In this document: in pieces, positions 1 to 14,477 of the stretch
How positions within the stretch are numbered: the first letter of the stretch is position 1
How the letters are laid out: each line of letters starts with the position of its first letter
Assembly: GCF_002743255.1 (NCBI RefSeq)
Contig: NZ_PDYY01000007.1
Coordinates: forward strand, 62,001 to 126,000
Origin: Sporosarcina sp. P2
GTDB taxonomy: Bacteria > Bacillota > Bacilli > Bacillales_A > Planococcaceae
Reading direction: 5' to 3'
DNA length: 64,000 nucleotides
Made by a program: the position numbers and the translations under genes
The notes under the pieces: model-generated
What the model was told of the DNA's origin: nothing
Database searches by the model: none
Seen by the model: only the letters and a program-made list of their open reading frames with translations

Positions 1-184
1 AATACGACTTTGTAGTTCCAAAACACGTACGATGATTTAGTTTTATTCATATAACATTCGTCTTTATGACAAAACTTCAACGTTTCAAAATGAAAATTTC
101 AAAAAGAGTACAGTAAAACCGATGATTTTTTTATTGAACAATGATAGAATAAGCGATAAGTAAAAATAGAAATGAGGGTGCGCA
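1..184. other. Upstream region of rpiB
   Basis: AT-rich stretch before rpiB. A TAGAAT at about 145-150 could be a -10 element. A ribosome site (GAGGGTG, 174-180) precedes the GTG start. No gene is visible; the left window edge hides any upstream partner. Confidence 0.4.
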
Positions 185-625
185 GTGAAAGTTGCAATTT
201 CTTCAGACCACGGAGGCAACAATCTCCGAAAAGAGATCACCAATCTATTAACCGAACTCGACATAGAATATATCGACTACGGACCGGATACCGACACTTC
301 CGTCGATTATCCAGACTATGCAATACCCGTAGCGAACGACGTCGTAGCGGGGAAAGTAGACCGCGGAATCTTGATTTGCGGCACAGGAATCGGCATGTCC
401 ATTTCCGCCAATAAAATCAAAGGGATCCGTTGCGCGCTCGTTCATGATGTATTTAGCGCTAAAGCAACACGCGAACATAATGATTCCAACATGTTAGCAA
501 TGGGGGAACGCGTTATTGGACCAGGGCTGGCACGAGAAATCGTTAGCACTTGGCTTGAAACAGAATTTGAAGGCGGCCGTCATGAGCGCCGTATAAATAA
601 AATGATGGAACTTGAAAAGAACTAA
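185..625 (+). CDS. rpiB: Ribose-5-phosphate isomerase B
   Basis: Interconverts ribose-5-phosphate and ribulose-5-phosphate in the non-oxidative pentose phosphate pathway, in the cytoplasm. The 146-residue product has the RpiB/LacA fold signatures: SSDHGG near the N-terminus (residues 6-11) and CGTGIGMSI with the likely catalytic Cys65. Length is normal for the family. The GTG at 185 is chosen because GAGGGTG lies just upstream. It is the first gene of an rpiB-ywlG-glyA run as in B. subtilis (ywlF-ywlG-glyA); ywlG follows after 9 bp, so co-transcription is likely. Family members can act on other sugar phosphates such as allose-6-phosphate, but the context favours the housekeeping role. Confidence 0.95.
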   Translation: MKVAISSDHGGNNLRKEITNLLTELDIEYIDYGPDTDTSVDYPDYAIPVANDVVAGKVDRGILICGTGIGMSISANKIKGIRCALVHDVFSAKATREHNDSNMLAMGERVIGPGLAREIVSTWLETEFEGGRHERRINKMMELEKN

Positions 626-634
626 AGAAAGCAG

Positions 635-1189
635 GTGGAACAAGTGGATGCCATTCAATTATGGAAACTGCAGCTAGAACAAGCATTGACCGAATTTGCC
701 GAACAAGCACCACCTGCCGAAGGGACGATTTTCGTCGTCGGCTGTTCTACTTCTGAAGTGGCAGGTGCGCGCATCGGCACGAACGGCGCACTTGAAATAG
801 GAGAGGCTTTATTCGCGCCGCTCCAAGCGTTCGCGGATAAATACCATGTACATTTAGCTTTCCAAGGCTGCGAGCATATTAACCGTGCCATCACATTGGA
901 ACGCAAGACGGCGCAGCAATTTCATTTGGAACCTGTATCCGTCGTACCCGTTTTTAAGGCGGGTGGCTCGATGTCTACCTATGCGTACAAGCAATTTAGC
1001 GATCCCGTCGTAGTGGAATCGGTGCAAGCAAATGCAGGTATCGACATCGGACAAACGTTAATTGGCATGCAAATGAAGCCGGTTGTAGTACCGATCCGCA
1101 CGTCGATTAATAAAATCGGTGAAGCGGTCATCACACTTGCGACCACTCGTCCAAAATTAATTGGCGGAAGTCGTGCGAAATACGAATAA
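635..1189 (+). CDS. ywlG: YwlG family protein (TIGR01440), function unknown
   Basis: A 184-residue member of the conserved Firmicute YwlG family, recognised from position (between rpiB and glyA) and sequence such as [11 protein letters not shown] and the C-terminal GGSRAKYE. The biochemical function is not established to my knowledge; the name should not be read as a function. Two in-frame GTG starts are possible, 635 and 644; AGGTGG at 634-638 would sit better with the 644 start, giving 181 residues. The protein has no signal peptide or membrane segment and is probably cytoplasmic. Confidence 0.85.
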   Translation: MEQVDAIQLWKLQLEQALTEFAEQAPPAEGTIFVVGCSTSEVAGARIGTNGALEIGEALFAPLQAFADKYHVHLAFQGCEHINRAITLERKTAQQFHLEPVSVVPVFKAGGSMSTYAYKQFSDPVVVESVQANAGIDIGQTLIGMQMKPVVVPIRTSINKIGEAVITLATTRPKLIGGSRAKYE

Positions 1190-1244
1190 ACCGTGTACAA
1201 TACAAGAAAATATAAAACTATCAGAAAAAAGGGGATACTATCCA

Positions 1245-2498
1245 ATGGACTTAAGCAATGTACAACGCAATGATGCAGCAGTTTATGAAGCAATCATGGC
1301 TGAAAAGAACCGTCAAAACTCGAACATCGAATTAATCGCATCTGAAAACTTCGTAACGGAAGCGGTAATGGAAGCACAAGGATCATACCTGACGAATAAA
1401 TATGCTGAAGGATATCCAGGCAAGCGTTACTACGGCGGATGTGAGCACGTAGACGTAGTCGAAAACATCGCACGCGATCGCGTTAAAGAAATCTTCGGTG
1501 CGGCATATGCAAACGTACAGCCACACTCTGGTGCTCAAGCCAACATGGCTGTGTATTTCACAGCACTTGAGCCGGGCGATACAGTTCTTGGGATGAACCT
1601 TTCCCACGGCGGCCACTTAACACACGGTTCACCAGTTAACTTCTCTGGAAAGCTTTATAATTTCGTAGATTACGGTGTAACAAAAGAAGAAGAAGTGATC
1701 GACTATGAAGATGTTCGCCAAAAAGCGCTTGAGCACAAGCCGAAAATGATCGTTGCGGGTGCAAGTGCATACCCACGTGCAATCGACTTTGCAAAATTCC
1801 GTGAAATTGCGGATGAAGTCGGTGCATACTTGATGGTAGATATGGCACACATTGCGGGTCTAGTCGCAGTAGGTGAGCATCAAAACCCAGTTCCACATGC
1901 ACACTTCGTGACATCCACAACGCATAAAACATTGCGCGGACCACGTGGCGGTATCATTCTATTGAATGAAGAAACAGCTGAAGAATTTGGCAAGAAAATT
2001 GACAAAACCGTATTCCCAGGCGTTCAGGGTGGTCCTTTAATGCACGTAATTGCTGCAAAAGCGGTAGCGTTCAAAGAAGTATTGGATCCTTCATTCAAAG
2101 AATATGCACAACAAGTGAAGAAAAACGCCGTAGCATTGGCTGAAAAACTTCAATCAGAAGGTATCGACGTTGTTTCTGGTGGCACAGACAACCACATTGT
2201 ACTTGTGAAGCTAAAATCACTTGACCTAACAGGAAAAGTAGCAGAGCACGTACTAGACGAAATCGGTATTACAGTAAATAAAAACACGGTACCATTCGAT
2301 ACAGAAGGACCATTCATCACTTCAGGTATCCGCATCGGTACACCAGCTGTTACAACTCGTGGTTTCGTAGAAGAAGATATGGTGGAAGTGGGACGTATCA
2401 TCGCAACATTATTGAAAAACCACGAAGACCCATCAGCAAAAGACGAAGCACGCAAAGCTGTTACAGCTCTAACGGATCAGCACCCTTTATATAAGTAA
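1245..2498 (+). CDS. glyA: Serine hydroxymethyltransferase
   Basis: PLP enzyme that converts serine and tetrahydrofolate to glycine and 5,10-methylene-THF, the main one-carbon source. The 417-residue product has family-standard length. [13 protein letters not shown] carries the Schiff-base lysine (K228), and YPGKRYYGG and PHSGAQAN are typical SHMT segments. The reading frame is open upstream to 1161, but the start is placed at ATG 1245 because AAAAGGGGATA precedes it and homologues begin MxLSNV-like; the upstream part overlaps ywlG. An intrinsic terminator follows at 2506-2536. Confidence 0.97.
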   Translation: MDLSNVQRNDAAVYEAIMAEKNRQNSNIELIASENFVTEAVMEAQGSYLTNKYAEGYPGKRYYGGCEHVDVVENIARDRVKEIFGAAYANVQPHSGAQANMAVYFTALEPGDTVLGMNLSHGGHLTHGSPVNFSGKLYNFVDYGVTKEEEVIDYEDVRQKALEHKPKMIVAGASAYPRAIDFAKFREIADEVGAYLMVDMAHIAGLVAVGEHQNPVPHAHFVTSTTHKTLRGPRGGIILLNEETAEEFGKKIDKTVFPGVQGGPLMHVIAAKAVAFKEVLDPSFKEYAQQVKKNAVALAEKLQSEGIDVVSGGTDNHIVLVKLKSLDLTGKVAEHVLDEIGITVNKNTVPFDTEGPFITSGIRIGTPAVTTRGFVEEDMVEVGRIIATLLKNHEDPSAKDEARKAVTALTDQHPLYK

Positions 2499-2505
2499 GA
2501 AAACT

Positions 2506-2536
2506 AACGCCTTGACCTTGTGTCAGGCGTTTTTTT
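2506..2536 (+). terminator. Intrinsic terminator after glyA
   Basis: AACGCC-T-TGAC pairs with GTCAGGCGTT around a 5-nt loop with one bulged T, followed by a T7 run. Ends the rpiB-ywlG-glyA transcript; repeat array A begins 38 bp further on. Confidence 0.85.
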
Positions 2537-2574
2537 ATGTGGGGGCGGGTGTTTATGGGCGGATATTGGGGGTT

Positions 2575-2729
2575 ATAGAGCGGTTGGACTGGTTGATAGA
2601 GCGCTCAGGTGGAAGGATAGAGCGGATTGACCAGCTCATAGAGCGCTCAAGCAGAAACATAGAGCGGTTTGACCGGCTTATAGAGCGCCCAAGTAGAAAC
2701 ATAGAGCGGATCGACCAGCTTATAGAGCG
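2575..2729. repeat. Array A of 21-bp phased octamer repeats (8 units)
   Basis: The octamer ATAGAGCG (complement CGCTCTAT) starts at 2575, 2596, 2617, 2638, 2659, 2680, 2701 and 2722, exactly 21 bp apart, with 13-bp spacers that alternate between two types. It lies in the glyA-upp intergenic region. Here the octamer points opposite to the one in arrays B-E. A frame through the array is open because 21 is a multiple of three, but it begins inside the glyA terminator with no ribosome site, so I treat it as non-coding. Confidence 0.9.
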
Positions 2730-2830
2730 CTCCCCAAAGAAATATGATTCTTCACAAAACTAAATATTCTTCTCGCATTATTTTCATTACAACAAATCAT
2801 ACAAGTTCACTGCGCTTGACGATCGATTTC

Positions 2831-2839
2831 TGTTATAAT
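2831..2839 (+). promoter_or_regulatory. Extended -10 promoter element of upp
   Basis: TG-T-TATAAT, an extended -10 element about 32 bp upstream of the upp ATG. A TTGACG at 2816-2821 is only 12 bp upstream and so badly spaced for a -35. Confidence 0.6.
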
Positions 2840-2870
2840 GTACAAGATATTCCGAAAAGGAGCGATACCA

Positions 2871-3500
2871 ATGGGAAAAGTACATGTATTTGATCATCCA
2901 TTAATTCAGCACAAACTGACGTTTATACGAAAGGCCGATACAGGAACGAAAGAATTTCGCGAGCTTGTGAACGAATTAGCCACACTTATGGCGTTTGAAA
3001 TTACACGGGATCTTCCAACGCAGGAAATTACGATTCAAACACCTGTCTGCGAAGCTAAATCTCGTATCTTGGCAGGGAAGAAATTGGGGATTGTTCCGAT
3101 TTTACGTGCGGGAATTGGCATGGTAGATGGCATCATTGATTTAATTCCGGCTGCAAAAGTGGGACATGTTGGATTATTCCGCGACCCAGAAACTTTAAAG
3201 CCTGTTGAATACTTTGTAAAGTTACCTTCTGACGTGGCGGAGCGCGAATTCATCGTAGTGGATCCGATGCTTGCGACAGGGGGAACGGCGGTCGAAGCGA
3301 TCAATTCGATGAAAAAGCGTGGCGCGGTGAACATTAAATTTATGTGTTTAGTCGCTGCTCCTGAAGGCGTCGAAGTGCTGACGAAAGCTCATCCGGACGT
3401 GGACGTGTATATTGCAGCACTTGACGAAAAGCTGGACGAACACGGCTATATCGTCCCTGGACTAGGTGACGCGGGTGACCGTTTGTTCGGCACGAAATAA
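2871..3500 (+). CDS. upp: Uracil phosphoribosyltransferase
   Basis: Salvage enzyme forming UMP from uracil and PRPP in the cytoplasm. The 209-residue product has normal length, starts [10 protein letters not shown] as in Bacillus Upp, and has the PRPP-binding loop [10 protein letters not shown] and the C-terminal uracil-binding segment [11 protein letters not shown]. The ATG at 2871 is chosen over an upstream in-frame start at 2838, which lies inside the -10 element; AAAGGAG precedes 2871. mnaA follows after 15 bp and is probably co-transcribed. Confidence 0.97.
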   Translation: MGKVHVFDHPLIQHKLTFIRKADTGTKEFRELVNELATLMAFEITRDLPTQEITIQTPVCEAKSRILAGKKLGIVPILRAGIGMVDGIIDLIPAAKVGHVGLFRDPETLKPVEYFVKLPSDVAEREFIVVDPMLATGGTAVEAINSMKKRGAVNIKFMCLVAAPEGVEVLTKAHPDVDVYIAALDEKLDEHGYIVPGLGDAGDRLFGTK

Positions 3501-3515
3501 TGGAGGGATCATTCA

Positions 3516-4634
3516 TTGACTAAGAAATGGAAAGTGATGACGATATTCGGTACGAGGCCGGAAGCTATTAAAATGGCGCCGCTTGTTCTTGAACTAGAAA
3601 AGCACCCCGATGAAATCGAATCCATCGTGACAGTCACTGCGCAGCATCGTCAAATGCTAGACCAAGTGCTGGAAACTTTTAACATCACACCAGACTATGA
3701 TTTGAATATTATGAAAGACCGTCAAACACTCATCGATGTGGCAACACGCGGCCTTGAAGGTTTGGACAAAGTAATGAAGGAAGCGCAACCGGATATCGTG
3801 CTTGTCCACGGTGATACATCGACGACGTTTATCGGGAGTCTCGCTGCGTTTTATAATCAAATTTCGGTTGGTCACGTTGAAGCAGGATTACGTACGTGGA
3901 ATAAGTTTTCACCGTATCCTGAAGAAATGAATCGCCAACTGACGGGCGTTATTGCGGATCTTCATTTTTCACCAACTGAGAAATCAGCGCAAAATTTACT
4001 AGATGAAGGTAAAAACAAAGAGCGCATCTATGTCACAGGCAACACGGCAATCGACGCGTTGAAAACGACGGTAGATCCTGAATACCATCATCCGATTTTC
4101 GATCAGCTTGGAGACGATCGTTTGGTGCTATTGACGGCACACCGACGTGAAAACCTCGGCGAACCTATGCGCAATATGTTCCGTGCCATCAATCGTTTGC
4201 TCGACAAACACGATGATATTCAAGTGATCTATCCGGTACACATGAATCCAGCTGTACGTGAAGTGGCGGATGAACTGCTAGGCGACAACGACCGCATTCA
4301 TCTGATCGAGCCGCTTGAAGTGTTGGACTTCCATAACTTCGCAGCGCGTTCGCACATCATCCTCACAGATTCAGGCGGTATCCAAGAAGAAGCACCTTCG
4401 CTTGGAAAACCTGTCATTGTTTTGAGGGATACAACCGAGCGCCCGGAAGGTATCGATGCGGGGACGTTGCGCTTAGCGGGAACAGAAGAAGAAAACATCT
4501 TCCAACTAGCCGACGCACTGTTATCCGATGATGCGGAATATGAAAAAATGTCCAAGGCCCACAACCCATATGGCGATGGCCACGCATCAGCACGAATAGT
4601 AGAGTCCCTACTCAAGTATTTACATTCACTATAA
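3516..4634 (+). CDS. mnaA: UDP-N-acetylglucosamine 2-epimerase
   Basis: Non-hydrolysing epimerase that makes UDP-ManNAc from UDP-GlcNAc for teichoic-acid linkage units and other wall polymers. The 372-residue product has the family signatures GTRPEAIKMAPLV at the N-terminus, HVEAGLRT and the C-terminal TDSGGIQEEAPSLGKP nucleotide-binding segment. The start is TTG at 3516, supported by TGGAGGG 15 bp upstream and the absence of a nearer ATG. It lies between upp and the atp operon. Its product would feed WecC and TagA encoded near 40.4-42.4 kb. Also called wecB. Confidence 0.95.
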   Translation: MTKKWKVMTIFGTRPEAIKMAPLVLELEKHPDEIESIVTVTAQHRQMLDQVLETFNITPDYDLNIMKDRQTLIDVATRGLEGLDKVMKEAQPDIVLVHGDTSTTFIGSLAAFYNQISVGHVEAGLRTWNKFSPYPEEMNRQLTGVIADLHFSPTEKSAQNLLDEGKNKERIYVTGNTAIDALKTTVDPEYHHPIFDQLGDDRLVLLTAHRRENLGEPMRNMFRAINRLLDKHDDIQVIYPVHMNPAVREVADELLGDNDRIHLIEPLEVLDFHNFAARSHIILTDSGGIQEEAPSLGKPVIVLRDTTERPEGIDAGTLRLAGTEEENIFQLADALLSDDAEYEKMSKAHNPYGDGHASARIVESLLKYLHSL

Positions 4635-4641
4635 GACTCAA

Positions 4642-4676
4642 AACAGCAGAGAGCTTTCATCTGCTGTTTTTTCTTT
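4642..4676 (+). terminator. Intrinsic terminator after mnaA
   Basis: AACAGCAGA pairs with TCTGCTGTT around a 9-nt loop, followed by TTTTCTTT. Ends the upp-mnaA transcript. Confidence 0.9.
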
Positions 4677-4717
4677 GCAAAAAAGTTGTTAAGACAAGAG
4701 AGGGGAGGGGGGCTTGT

Positions 4718-4812
4718 AGCTGGGATTGAAGCCCCAGCTGAGGACGCTTTCCGGACGGTGTGGCTTGCTCAGGGGGAGCTCGCGACCTGGCGCGGGCCCA
4801 TGGGAAGCGTCC
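4718..4812. repeat. Foldable dispersed repeat R2, copy 1 (shortened)
   Basis: Core from GGACGCTTTCC (4742) to GGAAGCGTCC (4803-4812), which pair with each other; the inside (GGTGTGGCTTG) matches R2 copies at 39.8 and 40.2 kb. A small hairpin AGCTGGG/CCCAGCT (4718-4739) abuts it. The region is GC-rich compared with its AT-rich flanks and has no plausible gene. Confidence 0.65.
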
Positions 4813-5014
4813 CTTCCGAAGCGCCAATGCCTACCCCCGACACCTCGTCAGCATTTCATAGTAATAAACCCATGTACCCCAGAACATTTCATTCTAAAAA
4901 CATTAACAATATTCCACTCTAAAAAAACAATAAAGTAACCATATATAGCCAGAAAACAAATATGTCGAATGTTTGACAAAGAGAACACATTGTGAATTTA
5001 TTCACCTGAATCAA

Positions 5015-5043
5015 TTGACATAAAAAACCCTCTATTGTATGCT
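5015..5043 (+). promoter_or_regulatory. Sigma-A promoter of the atp operon
   Basis: TTGACA, 17-bp spacer, TATGCT. Transcription would start near 5050, giving a leader of about 290 nt before atpI. Confidence 0.8.
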
Positions 5044-5339
5044 AACAAAGGGTAAGATTGATAAGGAACTCATACATAAATTGAGTACAGAAATCATGTT
5101 TCGTAGGTTTCAAGTCTTCACTCGGAAGCGCTACTTCCTAACACATTGTAGACGTCGCACATGGCAACGTCACCTGGTGGACGGAAAAGGCGATTCACTT
5201 ACAATTTCCAGATTTCTTCACAAGGAATCTATGTCGTTGAAAAATCTCAAAACGACAAAGACTCAACGCTCGACACAAGTCGGGAATTACTGAACACTTC
5301 AGACGCTGTAATCCAAAATACGAATTGGGAGAATCGACA
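5044..5339 (+). other. Long atp operon leader
   Basis: About 290 bp between the promoter and atpI. Open frames here (from 5039 and 5161) lack ribosome sites and resemble no family I know. No riboswitch class was recognised. Confidence 0.4.
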
Positions 5340-5708
5340 ATGCAAAGTATGCAGGAAATTTTCAAACAGCAGAAGAAGAGTTTCTTTTTTTTGCTTGCAT
5401 TGTTCGTGCTCGGTTGGTTCTTCTTGGACTACCGGACAATCTTCGCTGGGCTCATCTTAGGTTCACTTTTCGGTATGTATAACTTTTGGATTCTCGTTCG
5501 ACGGATGGAACGGTTTGACCGCTCTATCGATGAAGGGAAGCGAGCGAAGTCATTAGGTATGGGCTTACGTTTTGCATCAGGTGTAGGGGCTACGGCCATT
5601 GCACTCGTTATGCCGGAGGAGTTTGATCTGATCAGCACGGTAATCGGGTTAATGATACCCTATGCATTGCTGTTTACTGGTCATCTGCTGTTCCATTGGA
5701 AGCAATGA
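5340..5708 (+). CDS. atpI: ATP synthase protein I
   Basis: Small membrane protein encoded ahead of the ATP synthase structural genes; in related bacteria it helps c-ring assembly. The 122-residue product has four hydrophobic segments (about residues 12-28, 33-50, 71-90, 96-115) as expected. The ATG at 5340 follows GGGAG at 5327-5331 with an 8-nt gap; an in-frame TTG at 5325 overlaps that site and is less likely. atpB begins 32 bp downstream. Confidence 0.9.
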   Translation: MQSMQEIFKQQKKSFFFLLALFVLGWFFLDYRTIFAGLILGSLFGMYNFWILVRRMERFDRSIDEGKRAKSLGMGLRFASGVGATAIALVMPEEFDLISTVIGLMIPYALLFTGHLLFHWKQ

Positions 5709-5719
5709 CACTTTACTAG

Positions 5720-6734
<1,015 letters not shown>

Positions 6735-6746
6735 TATTTGTGTTAT

Positions 6747-6778
6747 ATGGCGAAGCATGCAGTCTCGGTCTTCGCCAT
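6747..6778 (+). promoter_or_regulatory. Intercistronic hairpin between atpE and atpF
   Basis: ATGGCGAAG pairs perfectly with CTTCGCCAT around a 14-nt loop. There is no T-run, so it is not a classical terminator; it may stabilise the atpE end of the mRNA or mark a processing point. Confidence 0.6.
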
Positions 6779-6883
6779 TGCTTTATGTCAACATTTAAAC
6801 AACTGATAGATCTGAATAATAGAATGTTCCAATTAGAGTAAGAAACGAAAGAGTCATGAGCTCTTGAAGGGAGTGAAACAATC

Positions 6884-7432
6884 GTGTTGGATACCTTCGT
6901 CCTCTTATCAGCAAACGCTGACGCAGGATTTTTAGCAAGTTTAAACCAACGTCTAAATTTAGGCGACATTATCGTCACTGTAGTATTTTTCACGATTCTC
7001 ATGGTACTTCTAAAGAAGTTTGCATGGGGTCCGTTAATGGGCGTGATGGATCAACGAGCGCAATTAATCGCTACGGAGATCGAACAAGCCGAAGCAAGTC
7101 GTCAAGAATCTGCAAAGCTTCTTGAAGAGCAACGTGCTCTATTAAAAGAAGCACGCGAAAGCGCACAATCTATCGTAGAGAATGCGAAGAAACAAGGTGA
7201 TACTCAACGTGAAGAGCTGATTATGGCTGCACGCGCTGAAGCTAACCGTATGAAAGAATCTGCAACTCTTGAAATTGCTACTGAAAAAGAGAAAGCAGTT
7301 GCAGCAGTTCGCGAAGAATTCGTATCTCTTTCTATCTTGGCTGCGTCTAAGGTTCTTGGGAAAGAAATTTCTGAGGAAGACAACCGCGCATTGATTGAAG
7401 AAACGATTGTGAAGGCAGGCGAAGGGCGATGA
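6884..7432 (+). CDS. atpF: ATP synthase Fo subunit b
   Basis: Peripheral stalk subunit joining Fo to F1. The 182-residue product has an N-terminal membrane helix (about residues 30-48) and a long charged coiled coil typical of b ([15 protein letters not shown]). GTG at 6884 follows GAAGGGAGTG; TTG at 6887 is an alternative. It overlaps atpH by 4 nt (ATGA), indicating translational coupling. Confidence 0.95.
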   Translation: MLDTFVLLSANADAGFLASLNQRLNLGDIIVTVVFFTILMVLLKKFAWGPLMGVMDQRAQLIATEIEQAEASRQESAKLLEEQRALLKEARESAQSIVENAKKQGDTQREELIMAARAEANRMKESATLEIATEKEKAVAAVREEFVSLSILAASKVLGKEISEEDNRALIEETIVKAGEGR

Positions 7433-7965
7433 GCCAATCGGTAATCGCAAAACGCTATGCCGTTGCATTATTTGAAGCAGCGCAGGAAAAGCAACAAACG
7501 CTTTCCGTGCAAGCTGATCTAAAAGAATTACAAAAAGTATTCGCTGATGAAAAACAATTTGACGAGTTATTAATTTCGCCAAAGTTTTCTCTTGAGAAGA
7601 AGAAAGAATTGATTGGGCAACTTTTCAGTGGAGCAAACCAACTTGTATTGAACACACTATATGTGTTGATCGATGCAGGCCGTATTGAAGAAATAGGCAA
7701 TCTAATCGAAGACTTCCAGGAACTCGCTAACGAGGCTTCCGGAGTTGCCGAAGCGAAAGTCTACTCTACACGTTTGCTATCAGTTGAAGAAAGTACAGCT
7801 ATCTCTACTGCCTTTGCGCACAAAGTAGGAAAACAATCATTGCATATCGAGAACATTATTGATCCAAGCTTGATCGGTGGCATTCGCCTTCAGATCGGCA
7901 ACCAAATTTACGACAGTAGTGTCAGTGCAAAGCTGGCGCGTCTGGAACGTCAATTAATCAATTAA
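7429..7965 (+). CDS. atpH: ATP synthase F1 subunit delta
   Basis: Connects the b stalk to the top of F1. The 178-residue product begins [18 protein letters not shown], the typical delta/OSCP N-terminus, and ends with the conserved [20 protein letters not shown] segment. It overlaps atpF by 4 nt and is followed by atpA after 24 nt. Confidence 0.96.
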   Translation: MSQSVIAKRYAVALFEAAQEKQQTLSVQADLKELQKVFADEKQFDELLISPKFSLEKKKELIGQLFSGANQLVLNTLYVLIDAGRIEEIGNLIEDFQELANEASGVAEAKVYSTRLLSVEESTAISTAFAHKVGKQSLHIENIIDPSLIGGIRLQIGNQIYDSSVSAKLARLERQLIN

Positions 7966-9501
<1,536 letters not shown>

Positions 9502-9540
9502 TTTTCCTTGAATGGATCTTAAAATAAAGGTGGTGAATAG

Positions 9541-10401
<861 letters not shown>

Positions 10402-10410
10402 TAGATTTGA

Positions 10411-11850
<1,440 letters not shown>

Positions 11851-11874
11851 GAAAAGGGACCAGGAGGGAAAAAA

Positions 11875-12279
11875 ATGAGTAAAATCAAAGTGAATATCGT
11901 CACTCCCGACGGCCCTGTTGTTGAAATGGATGCGAACATGGTGATTGCAGTTACCGAAGCTGGTGAGATCGGGGTTCTACCCGGTCACATCGCGATGGTC
12001 GCGCCGCTTCAAATTGGTGCACTTCGCCTAAAAACAGATGGCAAAACAGAAACAGTCGCAGTCCACGGAGGCTTCATCGAGGTCCGTCCTGAAGTTGTCA
12101 CTGTATTGGCACAGAGTGCGGAACTGGCTGAGTCCATTGATATTGCACGTGCAAAGAAAGCTGCTGAAAAAGCTGAACAAGATCTTCAGAACAAAACTGA
12201 CGCCCTTAGTCAAAAATTAGCAGAGCTTGATTTAAAACGTGCTATCAACCGCATGCAAGTGTATGAGCAACGTATTTAA
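11875..12279 (+). CDS. atpC: ATP synthase F1 subunit epsilon
   Basis: Regulatory rotor subunit that can inhibit ATP hydrolysis. The 134-residue product has the N-terminal beta-sandwich (VNIVTPDGPV, GEIGVLPGHIAMV) and the two-helix C-terminal domain. Last gene of the operon, followed by a strong terminator. Confidence 0.97.
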   Translation: MSKIKVNIVTPDGPVVEMDANMVIAVTEAGEIGVLPGHIAMVAPLQIGALRLKTDGKTETVAVHGGFIEVRPEVVTVLAQSAELAESIDIARAKKAAEKAEQDLQNKTDALSQKLAELDLKRAINRMQVYEQRI

Positions 12280-12293
12280 TCTATAAATGAAAT

Positions 12294-12327
12294 GGGCGGA
12301 CAGACAATCTCTGTCTGCCCTTTTTCT
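12294..12327 (+). terminator. Intrinsic terminator of the atp operon
   Basis: GGGCGGACAG pairs with CTGTCTGCCC (one G-T pair) around a 7-nt loop, followed by TTTTTCT. Confidence 0.95.
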
Positions 12328-12356
12328 CTATATCCTAGAAAAGAGGAGTGGAAACA

Positions 12357-12590
12357 ATGGACAGCATGCTAGGGAGCAATCCATTACTCGCGATCGTATC
12401 GCATATATTCTTCATCGGCATAAGTTTCGTCGCTCTACAAGCAATCTTGCCAGAAAACATCATACGGAAAAACCGCGTGTTCCAAACACAACTTTTGTTT
12501 ATTTTGTTAAGTATTGCTATCGGCTCCACCGTATCAAAATTCTTTTTAGACATATCCTACTGGTCAGGAAGATGGGCAACTTGGTTTTGA
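12357..12590 (+). CDS. ywzB: DUF1146 membrane protein YwzB
   Basis: A 77-residue protein with two membrane segments (about residues 8-26 and 43-62), matching the YwzB/DUF1146 family found between atpC and murAA in B. subtilis. Function unknown. ATG at 12357 has AAGAGGAGTGG upstream; the in-frame GTG at 12348 lies inside that site. It stands alone after the atp terminator, with no ywmB-like gene after it. Confidence 0.8.
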   Translation: MDSMLGSNPLLAIVSHIFFIGISFVALQAILPENIIRKNRVFQTQLLFILLSIAIGSTVSKFFLDISYWSGRWATWF

Positions 12591-12941
12591 TTTCCTCCAG
12601 CTGAAGCTCTATCGGTATGACCGACGGAATACAGAACTCTAGCTGAAGGAAATTAAAACAGAAGTTCAAGATATGGTGTGGTTTTTTTACATGAATAAGT
12701 AAAGACTAAATAATTCACTGCTTGTCAACAACGGAGACGTAAATCTCAAAACGCTCTCTATTTTGCTTAAACTGTAATATACATGTAATAAAAATATCAC
12801 CCATTGCGTGTAAAATGTAGAATTAGCGGGTAATAACAGTAATGTTGCTATAAATGAATGATCAAATGCAATCACTTTGTGTCAGATCCCCACATATACT
12901 ACATCACGCAAGAAATAACACAAAACTGCGCCGGAAGTTAC
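12591..12941. other. Gene-free stretch between ywzB and murA
   Basis: AT-rich, no frame with a ribosome site. B. subtilis has ywmB here; no counterpart was seen. A motif AGCTGAAG occurs twice near 12603-12655. Confidence 0.5.
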
Positions 12942-12970
12942 TTGTTTAGTAAGGTTTTCCAAGGTACAAT
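12942..12970 (+). promoter_or_regulatory. Putative murA promoter
   Basis: TTGTTT, 17-bp spacer, TACAAT; about 125 bp upstream of the murA start. Confidence 0.55.
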
Positions 12971-13095
12971 AGTATATGTTTTATATGTGGAATTTGAATT
13001 TAACAAATGAACTGCAACACCAATGAAAATGTTTATAGACGATTACTGATAATAGGCTGTGGGTGAAGGATAAATTGGACTCGGAGGGGCTACTG

Positions 13096-14391
13096 GTGGA
13101 AAAAATTATTATTAACGGCGGACGGACTTTACAAGGGAACGTACGTGTAGAAGGTGCGAAGAACGCGGTATTACCGATCTTGGCTGCTGCTTTATTAGCA
13201 TCTGAAGGAGTGAATGTCATTCGTGACGTTCCAAATCTATCAGATGTACGGACGATTAATGAAGTGCTTAAAAGTTTGAACGCAAAAATCACGCATGATC
13301 CGGAAAAAGGGGAAGTCATCGTAGATTCACGTGGAAGACTAGCAGACGAAGCACAATTTGAATTTGTACGTAAAATGCGCGCATCCATTTTAGTAATGGG
13401 ACCGTTACTAGCGCGTAACGGATTCGCGCGTGTCGCATTGCCAGGAGGCTGTGCAATTGGTTCAAGACCTATTGACCAACATTTGAAAGGCTTCGAAGCG
13501 ATGGGAGCAGAAATTACATTTGGACATGGTCATGTGGAAGCGAAAGTAAACGGCCGATTAAAAGGCGCGAAAATCTACTTGGATTTCCCAAGTGTAGGCG
13601 CAACAGAAAATATTATGACGGCTGCTGCTCTTGCTGAAGGTACAACCATCATTGAAAACGCTGCTAAAGAACCTGAAATCGTCGACTTGGCGAATTTCAT
13701 CAATGAAATGGGCGGTAAAGTAGTAGGTGCGGGTACGGATAATATTCGTATCGAAGGTGTAACGACAATGTATGCATCGACTCACCATATTATTCCGGAT
13801 CGTATCGAAGCTGGGACATTCATGGTAGCTGCAGCCATTACGGGTGGAGACGTGACAATCGACAACGCAGTACCAGAACACTCTACAGCATTAATTTCCA
13901 AATTGACGGAAATGGGCGTAGAAATTACTCAGTTGGATGAAGGAATTCGTGTGAGAGCGAATCATCCACTTAAGGCAGTCGATTTGAAGACTATGCCGCA
14001 TCCAGGTTTCCCAACTGATATGCAATCACAAATGATGGCATTGATGTTAACAGCTACCGGTATCGGTGTGTTAACGGAAACTGTATTTGAAAATCGTTTT
14101 ATGCACGTTGAAGAATTCCGCCGTATGAACGCGGATGTAAAAATCGAAGGACGTTCTGTTATTGTTTCAGGCCCTTCAAAAATCCAAGGTGCGGAAGTCG
14201 CAGCCACAGACTTGCGTGCCGCTGCATCACTCATCCTAGCTGGACTCGTAGCAGAAGGCGTGACACGTGTGACTGAATTAATTCACTTGGATCGCGGTTA
14301 TGTAGACTTCGATAAGAAGCTCAAAGCACTAGGTGCAGACATAACACGTGTCTCAACTGAACAAGAAGTTACGGAATCTCAATTAGTATAA
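13096..14391 (+). CDS. murA: UDP-N-acetylglucosamine 1-carboxyvinyltransferase
   Basis: First committed step of peptidoglycan synthesis: adds enolpyruvate from PEP to UDP-GlcNAc. The 431-residue product has the K22-N23 pair in EGAKNAVLP and the catalytic Cys119 in [11 protein letters not shown], so it is of the fosfomycin-sensitive type. GTG at 13096 follows CTCGGAGGGGC; the frame is open to 13063 but that start has no ribosome site. Position next to spoIID identifies it as the B. subtilis murAA orthologue. Confidence 0.97.
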   Translation: MEKIIINGGRTLQGNVRVEGAKNAVLPILAAALLASEGVNVIRDVPNLSDVRTINEVLKSLNAKITHDPEKGEVIVDSRGRLADEAQFEFVRKMRASILVMGPLLARNGFARVALPGGCAIGSRPIDQHLKGFEAMGAEITFGHGHVEAKVNGRLKGAKIYLDFPSVGATENIMTAAALAEGTTIIENAAKEPEIVDLANFINEMGGKVVGAGTDNIRIEGVTTMYASTHHIIPDRIEAGTFMVAAAITGGDVTIDNAVPEHSTALISKLTEMGVEITQLDEGIRVRANHPLKAVDLKTMPHPGFPTDMQSQMMALMLTATGIGVLTETVFENRFMHVEEFRRMNADVKIEGRSVIVSGPSKIQGAEVAATDLRAAASLILAGLVAEGVTRVTELIHLDRGYVDFDKKLKALGADITRVSTEQEVTESQLV

Positions 14392-14400
14392 AGATCGAAG

Positions 14401-14430
14401 CCATGAACAGTTTGCTGTTCATGGTTTTTT
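14401..14430 (+). terminator. Intrinsic terminator after murA
   Basis: CCATGAACAG pairs perfectly with CTGTTCATGG around TTTG, followed by T6. Confidence 0.95.
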
Positions 14431-14477
14431 CATTCTTCACGATGAATACACAATCTCCTCACAACATATAGTCCAGT

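Noticed and set aside
5039-5293. ORF upstream of atpI
   Set aside because: No ribosome site, starts inside the -10 element, no recognisable family.
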